Assembly (NCBI GenBank): GCA_019912395.1 | Contig: JAIOIH010000040.1 | Location: 1 to 64,000 of the forward strand | DNA length: 64,000 nt | DNA from: Flavobacteriales bacterium | Lineage (GTDB): Bacteria > Bacteroidota > Bacteroidia > Flavobacteriales_F > PHOS-HE28 | Reading direction: 5' to 3' | In this document: piece after piece, positions 44,628-53,300 of the stretch | Layout of the letters: every line of letters starts with the position of its first letter | Position numbering within the stretch: position 1 is the first letter of the stretch | Position numbers and translations under genes: made by a program | Notes under the pieces: generated by a model | The model's input: only the letters and a program-made list of their open reading frames with translations | The model's database searches: none | What the model was told of the DNA's origin: nothing

Positions 44628-47435
44628 ATGATCAGAACCTCTACCCTCGCCGCTTCCTGCTCGCTCCTGTTCACCGCCGGCGCGATCGCCCAACCCTCCT
44701 TCACCAACAGTCCCGGCCTGCTCCCCTATGCCACCCATAGCGGGAACTGCATGGCCGTTACGGACATGAACGGCGATGGGCTGGACGATATCGCCGTGCT
44801 GGACCAAAGCACCTTCCTGCGCATCCTCTACCAGAACCTCGACGGCACCTTCCAGGGCTACGATGCCGGGCAGATGAGCGGGGCGCAGCAATGGGGCATG
44901 GCCGTGGCCGATATGGACAACGATGGCCACAAGGACGTCTTCAGCGGCGGCAATGGCGATGGCCAGCACTACATGCGCATCACGGCACCGGGGGCGGCCA
45001 CGCCGGGTTCGGTGGAGAGCACCAGCATGTTCGTACAGAACATCAGCATCGGCGATATCGACAACGATGGTTCGCTGGACGTCTTCGCATGCCACGACAA
45101 TGCGGCGCCGCGCATCTGGATGAACAATGGGAGCGGCATCCTGACCCTGGGCACTCCGATCGATTTCACCTCGGACCCCGTGAGCGACATGAGCGGGAAC
45201 TACGGCAGCGTCTTCACCGACTTCGACAACGATGGCGACCTGGACCTGTTCATCGTGAAGTGCCGCCAAGGGGTGAACGACCCTGCGGACCCGCGCCGCT
45301 GGAACCGCCTCTTCGTGAACGACGGCACCAACCACTACAGCGAGCAAACGGACGCTTACGGGCTTACGAACCACCACCAGAGCTGGGCCGGTGATTTCGG
45401 GGACTGGGACAACGACGGGGACCTGGACTTTGTGGTGGTGAACCACGACAACGCCGTTCAATTCTACCGGAACGAGGGCGGCGGCCACTTTACGGAGATC
45501 GGTGACGGCGGCCTGAACCTCACGGGCTTCCTGCTGCAATGCCACATGGAGGACTTCGACAACGACGGGTTCCTGGACATCCTGATCACCGGAGGCAGCC
45601 AGATCTACCTGAAGGGCAACGGTGACGGCACGTTCGTCCCCGTGGGCAATGTGTTCCCCGCGCCGTCCACCATGCACGGCTTCGCGATCGGGGACCTGAA
45701 CAACGACGGCTTCATGGACGTGTGGGCGAACTACGGAACGGGCTTCACCACGCCGAACTACGGCGAGCCGGACCGCCTATGGCTGAACGACGGGAACGAC
45801 AACCATTGGCTGAACGTGCGCCTGAAAGGCGTAGCGAGCAACCGCGATGCGGTGGGGGCGCGCGTCACGCTTACCACGGCGCTGGGCACGCAGACCCGCG
45901 AAGTGCGCGCCGGGGAGAGCTATGGCCTCACCAACACGGCGATGTGCCACTTCGGGCTCGGCAGCCACACCACGGTGGGCACCTTGGAGGTGCGGTGGCC
46001 CAGCGGCCAAGTGGACACCTATTCCGATATCGAGGCGGACCAGGGGATCACCTTGGTGGAAGGCACCTGCATGGCACCGGTGGTCTCCATCACCAGCGAC
46101 AATGGCCTGCACATGTGCCCCGGCGGCGCGCCGATCACCCTTTCGGCCACCGGTGGAAGCAGCTATGCCTGGGACACCGGGGAATCCACCGCCTCCGTAA
46201 CCGTGAGCGAACCGGGCTACCACACGGTGACCGTGGATGCAGGCACGTCCTGCTCGGCGATGGCCAGCGTCTTCATCACGGAAACGCCCGACATCACCCC
46301 GGTGATCACCTCCGACGTGCCGCTGGAATCCTGCTGGAACACGCCGGTAACGCTCACTTCCACCGATGCCGGGGCCTACCTCTGGAGCACCGGGGATACC
46401 ACGCAGAGCATCACCACCACGGCCGAGGGCGAGTATACCGTAACGGTGATCGGCATCTGCCCGGACATCACCTCCGAACCGGTGACCATTGTACACCTGC
46501 CGGCCCCGCCCGCGCCGATCAGTGCCAACGTGAGCATCCCGCCCGGCACCAGTGCCACGCTGGTGGCCCAAGGGGACAGCATCCTGTGGTATGCCGCGGC
46601 CGATGCCACCAGTCCCGTTGGCCTTGAGAGCCCGTGGACCACGCCGGTGCTCACGGAGGCCACTTCATACTGGTGCGCCGAGGCGAGCCATCCCGTTGAC
46701 AATACCGTGCATGGCGGGATGGACGCCCCAGGGGCGAACGCGCACGTGGAGAACAGCAGTGTCTTCTTCCCCATCTTCGAATGCTATTCACCCTTCCGCC
46801 TGAAGAGCGTGCTGGTGAGCGCCGGCACGGCGGGCATGCGCGCAGTGGGACTGGTGAACTGGCCGAGCGGTACGCCGATCGTCGCTGGGAGCTTCGACCT
46901 GCCAGAGGGCGAATCGCGTATCGATCTCAACTGGGACATCACCCCCGGCACCTACGGCCTGCGGATGTACGGCGACGACATCGGCATGACGTACAACAAC
47001 GTGAGCAACACATACCCCTATCCGCTCGGCGATGTGGGCGCGATCGTCTCCACCACCAATAGCGGTAGCGGAGCAACCGCCTATTTCGAGATCTTCTATG
47101 ATTGGGAGGTGGGCTTTACCACCTACACCTGCGAAGGGCTGCGCACCCAAGTGGATGTCACGATGTCCACCGTGGGCATCCCCGAAGGGCAGCGCAGCGA
47201 CCTGGTGAAGTTGTACCCGGTGCCTGCCCACAACACGCTCTCGGTGGACATGGCCGCGGTGCAAGGCCCCGTGGAACTGCAGGTGCTGGACATCACCGGC
47301 CGCATCGTGCAGCACGACCGCTTGGCCGCCACATCGGTCCACCAGTTGGACATCTCCGGCCTGGCCAGCGGGGAATACCAGCTACGCGTGGTACACAATA
47401 GCAGCTCGGAGGTACACCGCTTCGTGGTGCAGTAG
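44628..47435 (+). CDS. FG-GAP/VCBS-repeat protein with ASPIC/UnbV and T9SS type A domains
   Basis: A 935-residue protein with a signal peptide (1-21, ending GAIAQ). A seven-bladed propeller of FG-GAP/VCBS repeats follows, recognisable by calcium-loop motifs such as DMNGDGLDDI, DMDNDGHKDV, DIDNDGSLDV, DFDNDGDLDL and DWDNDGDLDF. An ASPIC/UnbV module follows (about 400-470, ending VRWPSGQVDTY). After that come two Ig-like segments with SWSTG-type turns and a jelly-roll region, then the C-terminal sorting domain (LYPVPAHNTLSV ... LASGEYQLRVV). The calcium loops suggest a surface adhesion or carbohydrate-binding role. It is divergent from the PKD gene over 228 bases, and TACCTTGT (44613-44620) ends seven bases before the ATG. 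Confidence 0.88.
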   Translation: MIRTSTLAASCSLLFTAGAIAQPSFTNSPGLLPYATHSGNCMAVTDMNGDGLDDIAVLDQSTFLRILYQNLDGTFQGYDAGQMSGAQQWGMAVADMDNDGHKDVFSGGNGDGQHYMRITAPGAATPGSVESTSMFVQNISIGDIDNDGSLDVFACHDNAAPRIWMNNGSGILTLGTPIDFTSDPVSDMSGNYGSVFTDFDNDGDLDLFIVKCRQGVNDPADPRRWNRLFVNDGTNHYSEQTDAYGLTNHHQSWAGDFGDWDNDGDLDFVVVNHDNAVQFYRNEGGGHFTEIGDGGLNLTGFLLQCHMEDFDNDGFLDILITGGSQIYLKGNGDGTFVPVGNVFPAPSTMHGFAIGDLNNDGFMDVWANYGTGFTTPNYGEPDRLWLNDGNDNHWLNVRLKGVASNRDAVGARVTLTTALGTQTREVRAGESYGLTNTAMCHFGLGSHTTVGTLEVRWPSGQVDTYSDIEADQGITLVEGTCMAPVVSITSDNGLHMCPGGAPITLSATGGSSYAWDTGESTASVTVSEPGYHTVTVDAGTSCSAMASVFITETPDITPVITSDVPLESCWNTPVTLTSTDAGAYLWSTGDTTQSITTTAEGEYTVTVIGICPDITSEPVTIVHLPAPPAPISANVSIPPGTSATLVAQGDSILWYAAADATSPVGLESPWTTPVLTEATSYWCAEASHPVDNTVHGGMDAPGANAHVENSSVFFPIFECYSPFRLKSVLVSAGTAGMRAVGLVNWPSGTPIVAGSFDLPEGESRIDLNWDITPGTYGLRMYGDDIGMTYNNVSNTYPYPLGDVGAIVSTTNSGSGATAYFEIFYDWEVGFTTYTCEGLRTQVDVTMSTVGIPEGQRSDLVKLYPVPAHNTLSVDMAAVQGPVELQVLDITGRIVQHDRLAATSVHQLDISGLASGEYQLRVVHNSSSEVHRFVVQ

Positions 47436-47458
47436 TTCCTTCTGTACGCAGGCACACA

Positions 47459-47492
47459 CTCGGCAAACCCCGGATGAAACTCCGGGGCCGAG
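47459..47492. terminator. GC-rich hairpin between convergent genes
   Basis: CTCGGC-AAA-CCCCGG pairs with CCGGGG-CCGAG over a short loop. It sits between the FG-GAP gene and the convergent mazG gene and could terminate both. No U-run is present. Confidence 0.5.
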
Positions 47493-47548
47493 CGAGTGCG
47501 GCACGTACGGATGTATGTAAGGCGAACGCGTAACAGGCGTCGTGGTGA

Positions 47549-48346
47549 TCAGGGGTTCTTGGCGCGCTCCCAATAGGCGTCCATTTCCGCCAAGCTCATC
47601 TCGCCCAGCTTCTTCCCGTCCTTGCGGCTCTCGTTCTCCAGGAACTGGAACCGCTGGATGAACTTGCGGTTGGTGCGCTCCAGCGCCTCGTCCGGGTCGA
47701 TCTTCAGGAAGCGCGCGTAGTTCACGATGCTGAAGAGCAGGTCGCCCAGCTCGTCGGCCTGCTTGGGGCTGTCGGCCTCCACCTCCTCCTTCAGCTCGGC
47801 GAGCTCCTCGTTCACCTTCTCCCACACTTGGTCGCGGTGCTCCCAATCGAAGCCCACGCCGCGGGCCTTGTCCTGGATGCGGATGGCCTTCACCAGGCTG
47901 GGCAGCCCGCGCGGCACGCCTTCGAGGACGCTCCGTGGATCATCGTCCTGCCGACCCGATGGGTCGACGCTACGCCGTTCCGCGAGTTTGATCTGCTCCC
48001 AGTTGGCCTTCACCTCCTCTTCATCCTGCACCTTCACATCGCCGTAGATGTGCGGATGCCTGCGGATCAGCTTCTCGCAGATGCCGTTGAGCACATCGGT
48101 GATGGTGAAGGCTCCCTGCTCCTCGCCGATCTTGGCGTAGAACACATTGTGCAGCATCAGGTCGCCCAGCTCGTTGCGCACTTCCGCCAAGTCGTTGTTC
48201 AGGATGGCATCGCCGAGCTCGTAGGTCTCCTCAATGGTGAGCGGCCGCAGGGTTTCCATGGTCTGCTTGCGGTCCCACGGGCACTTGGCACGTAGGTCGT
48301 CCATGATATCGAGCAGGCGTTTGAAGGCTTCGAGGCGGTGATCCAT
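47549..48346 (-). CDS. mazG: Nucleoside triphosphate pyrophosphohydrolase MazG
   Basis: A 265-residue protein with two MazG domains: the first has CPWDRKQT, EETYELGDAI and NELGDLMLH, and the second has GFDWEH, EELAELKEE and DELGDLLFSIVNYAR. These acidic motifs bind magnesium and the enzyme hydrolyses NTPs to NMPs, lowering ppGpp or removing damaged nucleotides. Residues about 122-138 are an extra, polar stretch (RRSVDPSGRQDDD) between the domains, encoded by a palindrome-containing DNA insert (47933-47980). The ATG at 48346 is preferred. Confidence 0.93.
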   Translation of the reverse strand: MDHRLEAFKRLLDIMDDLRAKCPWDRKQTMETLRPLTIEETYELGDAILNNDLAEVRNELGDLMLHNVFYAKIGEEQGAFTITDVLNGICEKLIRRHPHIYGDVKVQDEEEVKANWEQIKLAERRSVDPSGRQDDDPRSVLEGVPRGLPSLVKAIRIQDKARGVGFDWEHRDQVWEKVNEELAELKEEVEADSPKQADELGDLLFSIVNYARFLKIDPDEALERTNRKFIQRFQFLENESRKDGKKLGEMSLAEMDAYWERAKNP

Positions 48347-48672
48347 GGTGCAAGTGTAGTGACGCGAGGTTGATGGTTTGGCCGCGGAGGCGCAGACCGT
48401 GCTCCGCCGAAGCGGGTACACCCAGGCGAGGGCGCGGAGTATGCATCAAGTGCTGCCGGGGAATGGCGAGCGGTCCGGCGTTGTGCGTTTTACATTCTAC
48501 ATTTTACATTCCTCGCTATCGTTCCACTGATCTATCACTTTTCAGCTTTCCTGTTTCAGGTTTCGGGTTTTTCAACCGTTGAAACGAACGCACAAAGGAC
48601 TGCGCATAACTGTGAAGGCTCGAGTCTGTTCAGCTCCTGCCTGTCCGATACTTTCACCCGCCACATTCCCGC
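48347..48672. other. 326-base divergent gap with filler repeats
   Basis: It contains a GGAGGCGCAGACCG-like phrase, a TTTTACATTCTACATTTTAC simple repeat (about 48488-48507), and an AT-rich end that probably holds the promoters for mazG and the transporter. No gene or clear promoter box could be assigned. Confidence 0.45.
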
Positions 48673-49926
48673 ATGAGCCAACGCACGCACACCACTTCCG
48701 CCGTCGTCATCATCGGTGCCTTGTTCTTCCTCTTCGGCTTCGTCACCTGGATCAACGGTCCGCTGATCAGCTACCTGAAGATCGTGTGCGAGCTGAAGGA
48801 CGGCGCGGAGCCGTTCTATGTGACGTTCGCGTTCTACATCGCGTACTTCTTTACGGCGTTGCCCATGGCGTGGGTGCTGGGGAAGACCGGCATGAAGCGC
48901 GGCATGATGTACGGCCTCTTCACCATGGCGCTGGGCGCGCTGCTCTTCATCCCCGCCGCCCAAGGGCGATCCTATGGCCTCTTCCTCGCCGGGCTCTTCA
49001 TCATCGGTACCGGCCTTTCGCTGTTGCAAACGGCCAGCAATCCGTACATCACGGTGGTTGGCCCGATCGAGAGCGCCGCGGCCCGCATCAGCGTGATGGG
49101 CATCTGCAACAAGATGGCCGGTGTGCTGGCGCCGTTCGTGCTGGGGTTCCTGCTCCTCGCGGATGCCGATACGCTGCAGGCCGACATCAACGCACTGGAA
49201 GGCCCGCTGCTGGCGGCACGGCTGGATGAACTGGCCCAGCGCGTGATCGTCCCCTACGGCGTTATGGCCGCATTCCTCGTGGCCCTGGGCCTGATGATCA
49301 AGTTCTCCCCGCTGCCGGAGCTGGACCCCGAGGTGGATGCGCCCGGCGTGCCCACCGATGGCCGCAGCATCTTCTCCTTCCCCAACCTGATGCTGGGCGT
49401 GCTGGCGCTCTTCCTCTATGTCGGTGTGGAGGTGATGGCAGGCGATACCATCGGCATCTACGGCCAGTCGCTCGGGCTGCCGCTGAGCGTGGCCAAGCAC
49501 TTCACCAGCTACACGCTGATCGGCATGGTGGTGGGCTATGTGATCGGCATCATCGCGATCCCGCGCTTCATCTCGCAGTCCAAGGCCCTGGCGGCATCGG
49601 CCGTGCTGGGCGTGGTGCTCACCATCGCCGCCACCTTGCTACCGGCACACGCCTCCATCCTCTGCATCGCCCTGCTGGGCCTGGCGAATGCGCTCGTATG
49701 GCCCGCCATCTGGCCATTGGCGATCTCCGGCCTCGGCCGCCACACCAAGACCGGCAGCGCCCTGTTGGTGATGGCCATCGCTGGCGGTGCCATCCTCCCG
49801 CTGATCTACGGCAAGCTCGCCGAGGAACCCGGCATCGGCCACCAGCACGCGTACTGGATGATGGTGCCTTGCTACCTGTTCATCCTGTGGTACGGCTTGG
49901 TGGGGCATCGGAAGAAAGTGTGGTGA
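48673..49926 (+). CDS. Second FucP/GluP-type sugar transporter (MFS)
   Basis: A 417-residue, 12-helix transporter. The first helices contain FLFGFVTWINGPLISYLK, followed by TFAFYIAYFFTALPMAW, SLLQTASNPYITVVGP and a late LANALVWPAIWPLAISGLG, as in the GluP/FucP sugar:H+ symporters. Compared with the transporter at 29803 it is shorter and lacks catabolic neighbours, so the substrate is unknown. The ATG at 48673 is the first in the frame. It stands alone between the mazG gap and repeat-rich DNA. Confidence 0.9.
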   Translation: MSQRTHTTSAVVIIGALFFLFGFVTWINGPLISYLKIVCELKDGAEPFYVTFAFYIAYFFTALPMAWVLGKTGMKRGMMYGLFTMALGALLFIPAAQGRSYGLFLAGLFIIGTGLSLLQTASNPYITVVGPIESAAARISVMGICNKMAGVLAPFVLGFLLLADADTLQADINALEGPLLAARLDELAQRVIVPYGVMAAFLVALGLMIKFSPLPELDPEVDAPGVPTDGRSIFSFPNLMLGVLALFLYVGVEVMAGDTIGIYGQSLGLPLSVAKHFTSYTLIGMVVGYVIGIIAIPRFISQSKALAASAVLGVVLTIAATLLPAHASILCIALLGLANALVWPAIWPLAISGLGRHTKTGSALLVMAIAGGAILPLIYGKLAEEPGIGHQHAYWMMVPCYLFILWYGLVGHRKKVW

Positions 49927-50315
49927 GTGCAGGGCCTCAGGTCCTGTGTTAGGATGCACGTGTTCCGTCGATCTTTTTGCGGCGACCTATGGACCTCCAA
50001 TGAAGATTGCTCCGCGGACAACTGCTCCCTATTGCAATGACGTGCGTTGTGGCGCGTGCCGGAAACCGCCGGTGGCGGATGGGGGGCGGGCACATCCCTA
50101 CGGCATGCAGGCTCGGGAAAAAACGCGAGCGCCGGGATGGAGCCACTGGTTTCGAGTGATGATCGAGAAATCCAGAGGGTATGTCAATTCGAGCGCTGGT
50201 CGAGAATGACATGCGAACGAGTGAAGTGTCATGCCCCCCACAGGAGTGTTGTCGTGCCTCGACTTCTCATGCCGCTTCACTACTGCTCGACATGACAACC
50301 GGTTGTTTCAACCCG
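49927..50315. repeat. 389-base gap containing two repeat families
   Basis: At about 50030-50060 the phrase ATTGCAATGACGTGCGTTGT, continuing GGCGCGTGCC, matches the right outer end of the long-inverted-repeat element found at 55755-60041. Immediately after it, 50091-50136 is copy C of the stem-loop family at 1328-1371. The rest shows no coding signal. The gap lies between the transporter and the convergent PKD gene. Confidence 0.6.
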
Positions 50316-53300
50316 CTATCGAATGAGCGTGATATGCCCTGACCGGGACTCGGGCTTATCACTGCCATCCTTGTCCAGGACGAGCATCTGCCACAGGTAC
50401 ACATCGATGGGGCAATCCATTCCGTTGAAGGTGCCATCCCATCCGGCATTCGGGTCGTCCGTGGTGAATACTTCCTTTCCCCATCGATCGAAGATGCTCC
50501 ACGAGTCCATGTACTTCAGGGGCCACACGACCGGCCGGAATTTTTCATTGTCCCTGTCGCCGTTCGGGGTGAAGGCATTGGGCACCCAAACACAGGGGTC
50601 CACGAAGACCGTATGGCAGATGGTATCGGCGCAGCCCACACTGTTGGCGACGCGCAAACAGGTATTGAAACCGGGGCCTTCCGCGTTCGTGAAATCATGC
50701 TGGCCCGGACGGTTCTCGATCCAAGGACCTCCATCGCCGTAATTCCAGGTGTAGCTCAGCGAGGAACTGTCCACGGCCACGGAGTATTTCACCCAACCGC
50801 ATGCTTCACCCGGTTCGCTGGTGAAGTTCTCCCGAGGGAACCAACTGACCGATACGGTTTGCGTGAGTTCCGTAATGCAGCCCCCGGAGCCAGTGACCTG
50901 TAGCCCCACCGATACAAGCCCCGGGGCATTGAAGACCATGATCGGGTAAATCCGGTCATCGTGATGTATCACGCTGTCCGCGCCTACCCAGGTCCACCAA
51001 TAGCCATGCGAGAATTGAGAACTGTTGCTGATGGCTACAGGAATGCCTTGGCATGCCGTATCCACGGAGAAGGCCGGGATGGGAAGCAGCTCGGTATGGA
51101 ACGTAGTGGTATAGCTGGAGGAGCAACCACCGAGCACATTGAGCAAGAGCAGGGTATGGTCGCCGGGCACAGTCGTGGAGGTGCTCAGCTGTTCCAGATC
51201 CGAGGCGAAAAGGCCGTCCAGGAACCATTGCACTTGGGTACCGGGCTGGTTAGCTCCGGCTATGGCCGAGACCGGTGCAGGGGAGGCACAAGGGTCCACC
51301 GGGTCCAAGCTGATCACCGCTACCGGCGTTTGCCCTACGGGAATGGGGAACTCCTGCACTTGCGTGCAACCACCGGGGGCCGTGCTGGTGAGTGTGGCAA
51401 TATAGTTCCCCGCAATCGGATAGAGATGTATAGGCGATGGCAAACTGGAAATGGGCGTAGTGTCGCCGAAATCCCATACGTAGTTTGTTGAGTTTTGCGC
51501 GGTCAGCTGGAAGTGTACCGTGTCCTGTTCACAGCTGGAGTGGCTCACTGTTACACTGTCGTTGGGTACGGGAAGTACAGTTACCACAACCGCCGTATCG
51601 TGGCTGCAAGCAGGGAACTGGTCATCGGTAACAACAAGTGTCACTGTGTAGGTTCCCTCTTCGACATACTGATGGCTCGGCAGCGTATAGTCGGAGACAT
51701 GCCCATCACCCCAAGTCCATGCATAGTTGGCCATGTCCGAGGTGGTGGAGATGACGTTAATGAAAGTGCCCTCGCAAAGACTATCCGTATCCAGCGTGAA
51801 TGTAGCCACCGGAGGTTGAAGCACGTGCACCACATCATCCCAATCGGCCTGACCGCAATAACCGTTCACATGGAGATGTACTGGAAAGTCTCCCCAGCCG
51901 ATATAAGTGTGGTCGGGGTTCTCCAAATTGCTGCTGTTCATGTCCCCAAAGGTCCAGACCCAACTTTGGGCACCGGCCGCCAGTGAAATGAAGTGCAACG
52001 TACTGTCCTCGCACACGGGGCCGGGGGCATCGAAGAACGCACCGACCAACGGAGGCAGCACGGTGAACTCGATCGTGTCCGCATCCATTCCGCAGGCGTT
52101 CCAGGTATGCAGGGTCGCCGTGTACACCACGGGAACGTTGATGGCGGTGAATGTCAGAGCAACGGGGTCGTTATTGGGAAATGGCGTCAAGGTGTCGTTA
52201 GGGAATGGTGTAAGGGTGCTATTACTGAAGAAGATCGTATCATGGATTGTATCATCCCAGTTGGCCTGGCTCAGGTTCACGAACGTGACCTCCAATGGAG
52301 AGCAGGTGCTCGAATCCGCAGGCCAGGAATAACCGAGCGTGGCTACCGGAAATGGATTTACAGTGATCTGGTCCGTGAGCACTTGGTCCGGGCATCCGGT
52401 TACGGAGGTGGTGAGTTCCACATTGTAGACGGCATCCACGCCCGTAGCGGTAAGAACGTTGCATGGCGGGCTTGGGCCAATGTATGGTGGTTCGTCAGCG
52501 ATCAACCAGGTATAGGTGGTAGGGGTGGTTGCTACCGAAGCATTGATGACACAGAACATTTCACCTGAGCAACCCACGGCCGGGTCGAGCGAGAAGGTCG
52601 GGGTCGTGGGCTCATTGATCACGACGGTGAATGAGGTATCCACCGGACAAGGGGTATTTGAGTTCACGATAAGTGTGACTGTGTACGTACCGGCAAAGCC
52701 ATACGTGTGTATCTCGTTCGCGGTCATCCCATGGAAAAATGGAGGGTCGTCGAAATCCCAATCCCAATCCGTCGCACCCACGGTGAGGTCATCGAACTGC
52801 ATCTGTGTACCCACGCAACCCGTGTCCGGAAAGACAGTGATGTGGGGAACGGTGTTCACGGTGCTCACGATCACGGTCTCTTCGGCCGAACAGCCGTTGG
52901 CCAAGGTGCCGGTAACGGTAATGCCTCCTCCGGGTGCGTCCACCGTAACGTCCGCGAATGTGCTCAATTGATTGTCGTCCGCGTCGGTCCACACATAGTT
53001 GTCGGCCCCTGAAGCGGTGAGCACGGTGGAAGCGACTCCGGGGCAGAGCACTAGTGGACCGGTAACTGATAACGTGGGCGTAGTAAGTTCCGTAATGGTC
53101 ACGGTGGACAGAGGGCCTTCACAATCACCTAATGATACGCTCACCGAATACTCGCCCGGTAGCCAATTACTTACGACCACGAAATTATCCGTTCCAGCGG
53201 GTATGCTCACCGGGCTGGGACCGGTCCAGGTATAGGTAGCACCAGGGATCGCATCGGCGGTGAGCGTTAGGGTATCGCTTCCACAGAGCGACGAGTCCAA

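Noticed and set aside
44400-45677. N-terminal extension of the PKD gene to 45677
   Set aside because: It overlaps the start of the divergent FG-GAP gene and has no similarity; a signal peptide begins at 44399.
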